A stretch of DNA of 64,000 nt from Nocardioides ferulae (lineage in GTDB: Bacteria; Actinomycetota; Actinomycetes; Propionibacteriales; Nocardioidaceae). The translations under genes were made by a program, and so were the position numbers. The notes below the pieces were generated by a model. The model had not been told where the DNA came from. It did no database searches and saw only the letters and a program-made list of their open reading frames with translations. The DNA lies in contig NZ_QZVR01000001.1 in the NCBI RefSeq assembly GCF_003660455.1, positions 124,001 through 188,000 on the forward strand. Reading direction: 5' to 3'. This document shows positions 40,419 to 47,910 of this stretch, in pieces (within the stretch, counting starts at the first letter, position 1; every line of letters starts with the position of its first letter).

Positions 40419-41930
40419 TCACCTCGGACCGGCGAGGGAGCGGACCGTCTCGATCGTGTCTGCCTCGACGGCGGTCTTGTCGTCGCGGTAGCGCACCACC
40501 CGCGCGAAGCGCAGCGCCAGCCCACCGGGGTAGCGGGTCGAGCGCTGCAGCCCGTCGAAAGCGACCTCCACCACCTGCTCGGGCCGCACGTGCACGACGT
40601 ACGACGAGCGGGAGGTCTCCAGCTCGAGGAACCGCTCGGTCTGCCAGGCGAGCATCTCGTCGGTCATGCCCTTGAACGTCTTGCCCAGCATCACGAACCC
40701 GCCGGTCTCGGGGTCGCGGGCGCCCAGGTGGATGTTCGACAGCCAGCCCTGGCGGCGGCCGCTGCCCCACTCGACGGCCAGCACCACCAGGTCGAGGGTG
40801 TGCACGGGCTTCACCTTTACCCACGCGGCGCCGCGCCGGCCGGCGTCGTAGCCGGCGTCCAGGTTCTTCACCACCACGCCCTCGTGGCCGGCGTCCAGCG
40901 ACCAGCGCAGGTGGGCGGCGGCGGCCTCGGCATCGTCGGTGACCACCCGTGGCACCCGGAACCGCTCGGGCACCAGCCCCTCCAGCGCGGCGAGCCGGTC
41001 GCGGCCCGGGGCGTCGAGCAGGTCGTCGCCGGCGAGGTGGAGCAGGTCGAAGAAGTACGGCGTCACCTCGACGCCCGTCGCCTGCGCGGTGCGCGACGCG
41101 GTCTCCTGGAACGGGCGCGGCCGGCCGGCCTCGTCGAGCGCCAGCGCCTCGCCGTCCAGCACGAACCGCTCGGCCGGCAGCGACCGGGCGATCTCGACGA
41201 CCTCGGGCAGACGCGCGGTGATGTCCTCCAGGGTGCGGGTGGCGATCAGCACGGCATCGCCGTCGCGGTGCACCTGGATCCGGATGCCGTCGAGCTTGGT
41301 GTCGACGGCGACGGTGCCGTCACCGGCCTTCGCGAGCGCGGCGCCGAGGTCCGGGGCGCTGGAGGCCAGCATCGGCAGCACCGGCCGTCCCACCTGCAGT
41401 CCGATCTCGGCCAGCGCCTCCTCGCCGCGGGTGAGCGCGGCGACCGCGACGGCGACCGTCGAGCCCGCCAGCATCGAGGCCCGGCGTACCGCGGGCAGGG
41501 GGACGCCGGCGGCGGCCGCGACCGCCTCCTGCACCAGCGCGTCGAGCGCTCCCTGCCGCACCTCGCCGGTGACCAGGCCTCGCAGCCACGCCTGCTCCGC
41601 CTCGGTGGCGCGCCCGAAGATCTCGGCGACCGCGGCCGCCCGGGCCGCCTGCGAGCCGGCCCCCGCGAGGGTCGCGATCGCGTCGAAGGCGGCGTGCACC
41701 TCGAGCACGGTCAGGGTCGGCGCGGCGGCGGGGGAGGGCAGGGTCGCGAGGCTGCGCCAGCCGAGGCCGGTACGCCGCTGGCGCAGCGCGCCGGCGAGGT
41801 AGGACGTGACCGTCTCGACCTCGGCCTCGTCGGTGCGGCCGAGCAGGTCGGCCAATGCGGCGACCTTGGCCTTGCGGGAGCGGGTGGCCGCGACCGCGGC
41901 GGAGGTGGCGACGACGTCGGCGAGGAGCAC
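40419..41930 (-). CDS. ligB: ATP-dependent DNA ligase (LigB type)
   Basis: A 503-residue ligase with an N-terminal DNA-binding domain (1-190), an adenylation domain and an OB-fold domain. The nucleophilic lysine motif is KLDGIRIQVHRDG with Lys at residue 212. Later motifs include FVLDGEALAL, DAGHEGVVVKN and AAWVKVKPVHTLD. Length and domain order match actinobacterial LigB, which is accessory to the essential NAD-dependent LigA. The start at 41930 gives product MLLADVV, and no alternative was favoured. The 3' end faces pyrC across the inverted array. Confidence 0.9.
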   Translation of the reverse strand: MLLADVVATSAAVAATRSRKAKVAALADLLGRTDEAEVETVTSYLAGALRQRRTGLGWRSLATLPSPAAAPTLTVLEVHAAFDAIATLAGAGSQAARAAAVAEIFGRATEAEQAWLRGLVTGEVRQGALDALVQEAVAAAAGVPLPAVRRASMLAGSTVAVAVAALTRGEEALAEIGLQVGRPVLPMLASSAPDLGAALAKAGDGTVAVDTKLDGIRIQVHRDGDAVLIATRTLEDITARLPEVVEIARSLPAERFVLDGEALALDEAGRPRPFQETASRTAQATGVEVTPYFFDLLHLAGDDLLDAPGRDRLAALEGLVPERFRVPRVVTDDAEAAAAHLRWSLDAGHEGVVVKNLDAGYDAGRRGAAWVKVKPVHTLDLVVLAVEWGSGRRQGWLSNIHLGARDPETGGFVMLGKTFKGMTDEMLAWQTERFLELETSRSSYVVHVRPEQVVEVAFDGLQRSTRYPGGLALRFARVVRYRDDKTAVEADTIETVRSLAGPR

Positions 41931-42017
41931 GAGAGCATGGTGCCCCTCCGGTCGAGGGGTGAGTCGTTCCCGACGACACGGCGTGTCCGCGGGAATGGGT
42001 GACCCCTCGGCGTCAGG

Positions 42018-42803
42018 TCACCAGCCCGGAGGCAACGAGGTGAAGTCAGGCTCGCGGCCCTCGGCGAACGCGGTGAGCGCCTCGAGGTTGGCGGGGCCGC
42101 CCATCAGCTCCGCGAACGCGGCGTTCTCGCGCTCCCGGGCGGCCGCGATGCCGGCGCGCAGCGGCTCGGTCATCGTGCGCTTGACCGCGACCAGGCTCGA
42201 GATCGGCCGCCGGGCCAGCAGCTCGGCGTGGCGCCGCGCCTCGGGCAGCAGGTCGTCGGGTTCGCAGACCCGCCAGACCAGCCCCATCTCCCGCGCCTGC
42301 GCGGCGTCGACCCACTCGGCCGAGAGCAGCATCCAGGCGGCGTCCTGACGCCCGACGAGCCGGGGGAGCAGGTAGGAGGAGGCCGCCTCCGGGGCGACGC
42401 CGAGGCTGGTGAACGGGCACTTGAGCCGGGCGTTGCTGGCCATGAACGCCAGGTCGGCGAAGCCGAGGATGGTGGCGCCGATGCCGAGGCCCAGCCCGTT
42501 CACCGCGACCACCAGGGGCTTGGACAGCTCGGCCAGTGCGTCGACCAGACCGAGGAACCCGTGCTTGCCCGGCACGAACGCCGGGTCGGTGGCCCGGGCG
42601 TGCATCTCCGCCAGGTCGGTGCCGGCGCTGAACGCCCGCCCGTGGCCGGTCAACAGCACCACGGCCACGCCGGGATCGGCGTCGGCCGCACGAAGCGCCT
42701 CGGTGGTGGCGTCGTACAGCGCCTCGTCGAACGCGTTGAGCGCCTCGGGGCGGTCGAGGGTGAGCGTGCGGACCCGGTGGGCGTCGTCGACCTGGAGCGG
42801 CAT
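42018..42803 (-). CDS. Enoyl-CoA hydratase/isomerase family protein, probably a delta3,delta2-enoyl-CoA isomerase
   Basis: A 261-residue crotonase-fold enzyme. The oxyanion-hole segments are GHGRAFSAGTDL and NGLGLGIGATI. Hydratases use two glutamates; here the first position lacks Glu (LGIGATILGF), while the second is kept in VAPEAASSYLLPRL. That single-Glu pattern resembles the PEGCSS motif of delta3,delta2-enoyl-CoA isomerases, so isomerisation during beta-oxidation is the best guess. The ATG appears leaderless: TAGGCT on the minus strand ends seven bases upstream. A KstR-like operator lies just beyond it, pointing to control by lipid or steroid catabolism. Confidence 0.85.
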   Translation of the reverse strand: MPLQVDDAHRVRTLTLDRPEALNAFDEALYDATTEALRAADADPGVAVVLLTGHGRAFSAGTDLAEMHARATDPAFVPGKHGFLGLVDALAELSKPLVVAVNGLGLGIGATILGFADLAFMASNARLKCPFTSLGVAPEAASSYLLPRLVGRQDAAWMLLSAEWVDAAQAREMGLVWRVCEPDDLLPEARRHAELLARRPISSLVAVKRTMTEPLRAGIAAARERENAAFAELMGGPANLEALTAFAEGREPDFTSLPPGW

Positions 42804-42810
42804 GGCGGGC

Positions 42811-42816
42811 AGCCTA
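42811..42816 (-). promoter_or_regulatory. Putative -10 element (TAGGCT), leaderless, for the enoyl-CoA isomerase gene
   Basis: Read on the minus strand, TAGGCT is followed by seven bases and the ATG. The KstR-like palindrome covers the expected -35 region. Confidence 0.45.
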
Positions 42817-42824
42817 CCCGCGAC

Positions 42825-42838
42825 GAGAACCTGTTCTA
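42825..42838. promoter_or_regulatory. KstR-like TetR-family operator
   Basis: The sequence GAGAACCTGTTCTA contains a perfect inverted repeat AGAAC-CT-GTTCT. It matches the mycobacterial KstR consensus TNNAACNNGTTNNA at seven of its eight fixed positions. It sits about 10 bases upstream of the -10 of the isomerase gene, where a repressor would block the polymerase. It may also affect the divergent acyltransferase gene. Binding by KstR itself is inferred, because other TetR lipid regulators use related sites. Confidence 0.6.
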
Positions 42839-42892
42839 GTGAGGCTCAGGATGGCAGCCGCCGTAACCCCCGCCTCCGGCACCTCGTTCGCT

Positions 42893-42932
42893 GGGCATCC
42901 GGGCATCCGGGCAACTGGGCATCGGGGCAACC
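42893..42932 (+). repeat. Five tandem 8-nt repeats upstream of an acyltransferase gene
   Basis: Units GGGCATCC, GGGCATCC, GGGCAACT, GGGCATCG and GGGCAACC follow one another without gaps, 28 bases before the acyltransferase ATG. Tract length could vary by slippage; its effect on expression is unknown. Confidence 0.75.
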
Positions 42933-42960
42933 TGACGACATCGGAGACGAGGGGAGCGGC

Positions 42961-43812
42961 ATGGCCACTGCGAGACGCCGCACCCTGCTCGCCGCGCAGG
43001 TGCGCGCGCACGTGCCCGCGGCCGCGATCCCCACCCTGCATCGGCTGCGGCTGCGCCAGGACCTGCGCAACCCGCGGGTGCTGGCCCAGGCCCGCGAGCA
43101 CATGGACTTCCTGGTCGGCGCGGTCCGTCCCGAGGCCGACCTCGACGCGCTGGCCCGCGGCTACCTCGCCTGCATGCGGTGGCGGATCGAGACCCGCTGG
43201 CACTACGAGGTGCACCGTCCCGCCGTGCGGGTGGAGGGCGCCGAGCACCTCGCCGCCGCGCACGGGGGCGCGGTGCTCAACTTCCTCCACCACGGCCCCT
43301 TCGAGAGGGTCGGGCTCTCGGTCGCCCAGCACGGCCACCACCTGCAGATGATGATGGCTCCCTGGTTCTTCGACCCCGACGCGGCGCCGTGGCTGCGCCA
43401 GCACGCGCTGATCAGCACCCGTGGCTGCAGCGGGTTCAGCTCCGCGGAGGGCTCGGCGGGGGTGCGCGCCCGGCTCGAGGCCGGCCAGTTGGTCGCCATC
43501 GCCAGCGACATGCCCGGACGCACCGAGGTCACCTTCCTCGGACGCCGCCGACTCGGCTCGTTCGGCGCGGCCCGGCTGGCCCACGAGACCGGCCGTCCGG
43601 TGCTGGTGGTGACCAGCCACCGCGACGCCGCCGGCGAGCACTTCCGGGTGCACGAGCCGCTCGACCCCGCCGAGTTCGACGACGCCCACGCGCTGCTGCG
43701 ACGGATGCTGTCGATCCACGAGCCGGCCGTGCTCGCCTGGCCCGAGGCCTACGAGGAGCCGCGGCAACGGTGGGGGAGCCCGGGCGTGGCGGCGACGGCC
43801 TCCGCGGTGTGA
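42961..43812 (+). CDS. LpxL/HtrB-type lysophospholipid acyltransferase family protein (paralogue 1)
   Basis: A 283-residue protein of the LPLAT superfamily related to lipid A and phosphatidylinositol-mannoside acyltransferases. The HX4(D/E) catalytic motif is present as HHGPFE in LNFLHHGPFERVG. Later blocks are GSAGVRARLEAGQLVAI, MPGRTEVTFLGRR and GAARLAHETGRPVL. No transmembrane helix is obvious; a membrane-associated cytoplasmic enzyme is likely. ATG 42961 has GAGGGGAG upstream. A convergent gene 117 bp downstream encodes a paralogue of exactly the same length. The acyl acceptor is unknown. Confidence 0.82.
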   Translation: MATARRRTLLAAQVRAHVPAAAIPTLHRLRLRQDLRNPRVLAQAREHMDFLVGAVRPEADLDALARGYLACMRWRIETRWHYEVHRPAVRVEGAEHLAAAHGGAVLNFLHHGPFERVGLSVAQHGHHLQMMMAPWFFDPDAAPWLRQHALISTRGCSGFSSAEGSAGVRARLEAGQLVAIASDMPGRTEVTFLGRRRLGSFGAARLAHETGRPVLVVTSHRDAAGEHFRVHEPLDPAEFDDAHALLRRMLSIHEPAVLAWPEAYEEPRQRWGSPGVAATASAV

Positions 43813-43819
43813 GAGTGAC

Positions 43820-43843
43820 CGAGCCGATCGGCCGGACGGCTCG
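43820..43843. terminator. Hairpin between the convergent acyltransferase genes
   Basis: CGAGCCG (43820-43826) pairs with CGGCTCG (43837-43843), eight bases after the first gene's stop. No U-tract. Confidence 0.4.
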
Positions 43844-43929
43844 ACTCCACACGCGCTCCGTTCACATCACACGCTCTGCAACGCGTGCGGTGCGCGGCGA
43901 TCGGATATCCGGTGATCCTGCAGCGCCGC

Positions 43930-44781
43930 TCAGCCGCGGTCGTCGGCGTGCTCAGCCGCGAGGTCCTCGGCGAGCCGCCACTTGGTCAGCGGGTCGTAGT
44001 AGGCCTCGGGCCAGGCGAGCACCGACTCCTCCTGACGACGCAGGAGCTCGCCGAGCATCGCCTCGGGGCTCTCGAACGAGGCGGGGTGGAGCGGCTCGTC
44101 GAGCCGATAGAACGGGGTGCCGTCCGCCGCGCGGTGCATGGTCGCGTTGACCACCGGGCAGCCCGTCGCGTACGCCGCGCGGGTCGCGCCCGAGGAGCCG
44201 ATCAGCTGCTTGCCGAGGAAGGTGACCGGGGTGCGACCCGGTACGTCGAGCGCCACGGCCACGACCGAGCCCTGCTCGAGGCGAGACCTGATGCCGGCGG
44301 AGCCCTCGGTCACCGGGAACAGGTGGCAGTCGCGCTCGGCGACGGCCTGGGTCTGTCGCTCCCAGGGGGCCTGGCGACCGCCGCAGAGGCCGGGGGTCGC
44401 GATCGCCTGGATGTCACGCCCCGACCGGCCCAGCGAGGAGCCGATGGTCAGGAACGGCCCGTGGTGCAGGAAGCTCACCACGACGCCGCCGGGGATGGCG
44501 TGCAGCCGGTCGAGCCCCGCCACGTGCAGGGGACCGCAGAGCGAGTGGTGCCACCGGGCCTCGTTCTGCCAGGCCTGGTAGGCCAGGTAGCGCTCGGCCA
44601 GCGCGTCGAGGTCGGCGTCGGGCCGCACCTGGTCGAGGAGCAGCGCCATGCTGCGCCGAGCCCGCTCGCGGACCCGCGGGTCACGGGCCGCCAGCCGGGC
44701 GCCGGCCCGGGCGCGCAGCGGGACGGTCGCCGCCGGCAGCGAGCGGCGTACTGCGGCGATGACCTCGGCGCGCTTGCTCAT
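43930..44781 (-). CDS. LpxL/HtrB-type acyltransferase paralogue 2, catalytic acid missing
   Basis: A 283-residue paralogue of the gene at 42961-43812. Conserved blocks are RPDADLDALAERYLAYQAW, SFLHHGPFLTIG, GSAGIRSRLEQGSVVAV, VPGRTPVTFLGK and ESVLAWPEAYYDP. In the catalytic HX4(D/E) motif the acidic residue is replaced by Leu (HHGPFL), so it may be inactive, regulatory or use a different geometry. ATG 44781 is chosen to match the paralogue; the frame stays open far upstream through the divergent methyltransferase gene, which is not real coding. Confidence 0.8.
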   Translation of the reverse strand: MSKRAEVIAAVRRSLPAATVPLRARAGARLAARDPRVRERARRSMALLLDQVRPDADLDALAERYLAYQAWQNEARWHHSLCGPLHVAGLDRLHAIPGGVVVSFLHHGPFLTIGSSLGRSGRDIQAIATPGLCGGRQAPWERQTQAVAERDCHLFPVTEGSAGIRSRLEQGSVVAVALDVPGRTPVTFLGKQLIGSSGATRAAYATGCPVVNATMHRAADGTPFYRLDEPLHPASFESPEAMLGELLRRQEESVLAWPEAYYDPLTKWRLAEDLAAEHADDRG

Positions 44782-44925
44782 GCCGGACAAACGCGGCACC
44801 GCGGTCGAGGTCACGCCGGGCCGGGCCGCTGGCCCCGGCGGACTGGTCCGGTCGTGGCGCCGCGACGCCGTGACCTGGCGGGACCGGGCGCGTTGGAGAG
44901 TCGCAACGGTCCGGAAGGGGAGCAG

Positions 44926-45879
44926 ATGATCAGCCGGTTGGCGCCGCCGTTCTCGACCCGTCGGCTGGTGCTGCAGGTGGCCCGCCAGGCCGTGCGCGAG
45001 CCGCGCCGCCTGGGCCACCGGGTGAACCGGCAGAACCTGGCAGCGTGGCGGCACCACCGCCGCACCGTCGCTCGGTGCAACCTGTGTGGCCACCAGGGGC
45101 CGCTGCACTACGAGCTGCCCGACCTCGCCACCTTCCGGCACCACCACATCGAGCCGTTGCGCGAGACGCTCCGCTGCCGCGGCTGCGGCGCCAAGATGCG
45201 CGACCGGGTGCTGGCCGCGGCCCTCCTCGAGGCGCTGGCCGAGCGCGGGGTGCACGCCGAGACCATCGACGAGCTCGCCGACCGCCTGCCGGAGGGCCTG
45301 CGCATCCTCGACACCGACGCCCACAGCCGGATCGCGCGGCGGCTGCGTCACCACCCCGGTGTCGTCCGCTCGCTGTTCCTGCCCGGACGCGACAACGGCG
45401 AGATGCTCGACGACGAGCGGATGCTCAACGTCGACCTGGAGCGGATGCCGTTCCCGGACCGCTCCTTCGACATCGTGATCACCTCCGAGGTGATGGAACA
45501 CGTGCGGTACGCCGACGTGGCCCACCGCGAGATCGCCCGCTGCCTCACCGACTCGGGGAGCTACCTGTTCACGGTGCCCTACGACCCGGCGCTCGAGCAC
45601 ACCTGGCGGCTCATCGACCCGGTCACCGACCTGCCGCTGGTGCTGCCGATGCACATCCACGGCGACCCGATGATCCGCGGCGAGGGCATCAAGTCCTACC
45701 GGGTGTTCGGCCGGGACCTGGTCGACGACCTCGCCGCGGCCGGCCTGCGCGCCCGGTTCGCGCCCGTGCACCGCCCCGAGCTGGGCATCTTCGACGGCGA
45801 CCTGTTCGTGGCCACCCGGGTCCCGTCGTCCGCCGCTGCCGGTTCGTCGGCCACCACAGCCGAGGTGGGGCATGGCTGA
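44926..45879 (+). CDS. SAM-dependent methyltransferase with N-terminal Cys4 zinc-binding region
   Basis: A 317-residue protein. Residues about 55-95 contain CNLCG and CRGCG, a probable zinc-binding knuckle. The Methyltransf_11-type domain has RILDTDAHSR (motif I in a modified form), LNVDLERMPFPDRSFDIVITSEVMEHV and a long C-terminal part. Such proteins are common in cell-surface polysaccharide loci, methylating sugars or processing glycolipids. RBS AAGGGGAG precedes ATG 44926. Its stop region overlaps the next ATG (45872) by eight bases. Confidence 0.82.
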   Translation: MISRLAPPFSTRRLVLQVARQAVREPRRLGHRVNRQNLAAWRHHRRTVARCNLCGHQGPLHYELPDLATFRHHHIEPLRETLRCRGCGAKMRDRVLAAALLEALAERGVHAETIDELADRLPEGLRILDTDAHSRIARRLRHHPGVVRSLFLPGRDNGEMLDDERMLNVDLERMPFPDRSFDIVITSEVMEHVRYADVAHREIARCLTDSGSYLFTVPYDPALEHTWRLIDPVTDLPLVLPMHIHGDPMIRGEGIKSYRVFGRDLVDDLAAAGLRARFAPVHRPELGIFDGDLFVATRVPSSAAAGSSATTAEVGHG

Positions 45880-47890
45880 GATGCCTCCGCGGCGCAGGAT
45901 CCGCTCCTTCGACGTCTTCGACACCCTGCTCACCCGCCGGGTCGGTGACCCGGAGGCGCTCCTCGACCTGCTCGCCGCCCGGCTCTCCGAGCGGGGGTTG
46001 CTCACCGGCACCGCCGCCGGGTTCGCGGCCGCGCGCCGGCGCTACGAGGCCGAGCTGACCCGGCTGACCGGCCGTCACGCCCCGCTCCCCGAGGTGCACG
46101 CGGCGACCGCGGCGGCTCTCAACGAGCCCCCCGAGCGGGTCGATGCCTGGGTGGCGGAGGAGGAGCGGCTCGAGCGGGAGCTCTCGGTGCCGCTGCCCGG
46201 CGCCCGGGCGCTGGTGGCCGCGGCCCGCGCGGAGGCCGACCAGGTGCTCTTCGTCTCCGACACCCCGCACTCGCCGGAGCTGGTGCGCGACCTGCTGGAC
46301 GCCGCCGGCCTGGTGCAGCCGGCGGATCGCGTCCTGACCTCCGCCGGCCGGCCGCACAGCAAGAGCCGAGGCGGGTTCTTCGCCGCGATCGCCCGTGACC
46401 TGGGCCCGGGGGACTACCACCACGTGGGCGACAACCGGCGCAGCGACGTCGCCGGCGCCCGGGCCGAGGGCTGGTCGGCGCGGTGGGTCCCGGCCGGGCG
46501 GCTCAGCCGCTACGAGCGGCTGCTCGAGGAGCACGCGCGCCCGACCGGCGGGCTGACCTCCTGGCTGGCGGGCGCCTCGCGTCTGGCCAGGCTCGAGGCT
46601 CAACAGCAGGGGGTGCCGGCGCCGGTCGCCGAGGTGAGCAGTGGTGCGTTCGCCCCGCTCCTGGTCGGCTATGCGCTGTGGGTCGCGGGTCAGGCCCGGC
46701 GGCTCGGCGTGAAGCGGCTCTACTTCGTGGCGCGCGACGGTCAGGTGATGCTCGACGCGGCCCGCCCGGTGCTGGCCCAGGTGGCGCCCGAGCTGGAGCT
46801 GCGCTACCTCCACGGCTCCCGCCAGCCGTGGATCTTCGGCGCCAGCGCGACCTCCGACGTGGTCCTCGAGCGGTGGGCGACGCCCCGCCTCGACTTCACC
46901 CCCCGCACCGCCCTGGCCCGGGTGGGCCTGACCCCGGAGCGCGCGCACGCCCTGGTCGGCGACCCGGTCACCGACCCCTCCCGGGCGGACACCCCGCTCA
47001 CCGCGGAGGAGCGGACCCACCTCGCCGGCCTGCTCCAGCGCGAGCCGCTGCTCCCGGTGGTCCGCGAGGGGGCCGAGCGCACCGCGCAGGAGACGCTGGC
47101 CTACCTGCGCCAGGAGGGCTTGCTCGACGGGGTGCCCAGCGCGCTGGTGGACGCCGGGTGGGAGGGGCGCACCGCCGCCGCCTTCGACCACCTGGTCGCC
47201 CGCGGCGGTGGCAGCCGGGCCGAGCACCTCGTGCTCGGCGTCCTGCCCTCGGCCGCCGACCCGCGCCGCGAGGACGGCGTCCGGATGACACCGTGGCTCT
47301 TCGACCGGCAGCGCAACCCGGGCGCCTGGCCCGCGTTCCAGGCCCCGAACATGCTGGTCGAGATGCTCTGCGCCGGCACCACCGGCCGCACCCTCGGCTA
47401 CCGCGTCGGTCCGGACGAGGTCGAACCGGTGCTGGCCGCCGCCGACAACGAGCCGGTGCTGGCCTGGGGGCTGCCGCAGATGCAGGCGGTGGCCGTCCGG
47501 GTGGCCGAACTGGTCGCCCCGCACCTCGACGAGTCCGCTCTCCACGCCGACCTGCGTGGCGCCGTCGAGGCCGTGCTGCGGGCCTTCTGGACCGAGCCCA
47601 CGAAGGCCGAGGCACGGGCCTGGGGCTCCTTCCCGTGGGAGGAGGAGATCTGGCCGCCGTTCGTGCCGGTGGCCCAGCGGATCACCACCACCGACGTCGT
47701 CGCCCGGTGGCGACGCGGCGACCGTCGCCTGCGCCGCAACAACTCGTGGCGGGCCGGTTCGGCGGTGGTCAGCGGCCAGCCGTGGCGCGCGGTGCTGCAG
47801 GTGCGTGCCTGGCAGGACGGGCAGCGAGCACGCTGGGCCCGACTGCCTCGCCGCGTGCGCCTGGAGCTCGCCGCACGGGCCCGCCGGTGA
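45872..47890 (+). CDS. HAD-superfamily hydrolase-like protein (COG5610 type)
   Basis: A 672-residue cytoplasmic protein. The HAD motif I is RSFDVFDTLLTRRVGDPE at about residue 10. Motif II-like VLFVSDTPHS and motif IV-like YHHVGDNRRSDVAGA complete a HAD domain (1-200). A larger C-terminal region (200-670) has LYFVARDGQVMLDAA and ALVDAGWEGRTAAAF segments, typical of this family in surface-glycan loci. Exact activity unknown. It overlaps the methyltransferase gene by eight bases and is followed after 20 bp by a secreted hydrolase gene. Confidence 0.78.
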   Translation: MAEMPPRRRIRSFDVFDTLLTRRVGDPEALLDLLAARLSERGLLTGTAAGFAAARRRYEAELTRLTGRHAPLPEVHAATAAALNEPPERVDAWVAEEERLERELSVPLPGARALVAAARAEADQVLFVSDTPHSPELVRDLLDAAGLVQPADRVLTSAGRPHSKSRGGFFAAIARDLGPGDYHHVGDNRRSDVAGARAEGWSARWVPAGRLSRYERLLEEHARPTGGLTSWLAGASRLARLEAQQQGVPAPVAEVSSGAFAPLLVGYALWVAGQARRLGVKRLYFVARDGQVMLDAARPVLAQVAPELELRYLHGSRQPWIFGASATSDVVLERWATPRLDFTPRTALARVGLTPERAHALVGDPVTDPSRADTPLTAEERTHLAGLLQREPLLPVVREGAERTAQETLAYLRQEGLLDGVPSALVDAGWEGRTAAAFDHLVARGGGSRAEHLVLGVLPSAADPRREDGVRMTPWLFDRQRNPGAWPAFQAPNMLVEMLCAGTTGRTLGYRVGPDEVEPVLAAADNEPVLAWGLPQMQAVAVRVAELVAPHLDESALHADLRGAVEAVLRAFWTEPTKAEARAWGSFPWEEEIWPPFVPVAQRITTTDVVARWRRGDRRLRRNNSWRAGSAVVSGQPWRAVLQVRAWQDGQRARWARLPRRVRLELAARARR

Positions 47891-47910
47891 CGCTCGCCTA
47901 CGCTGGTCGC

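Noticed and set aside
40239..42002. A long plus-strand open frame covering the repeat array and ligB
   Set aside because: It begins in repeat-derived sequence and then runs antisense to ligB, whose KLDG active-site motif and full ligase domains show the true strand.
43930..46011. A single 693-codon minus-strand gene extending the second acyltransferase upstream
   Set aside because: Only residues from ATG 44781 match the acyltransferase paralogue; the upstream part is antisense to the methyltransferase and HAD-like genes.
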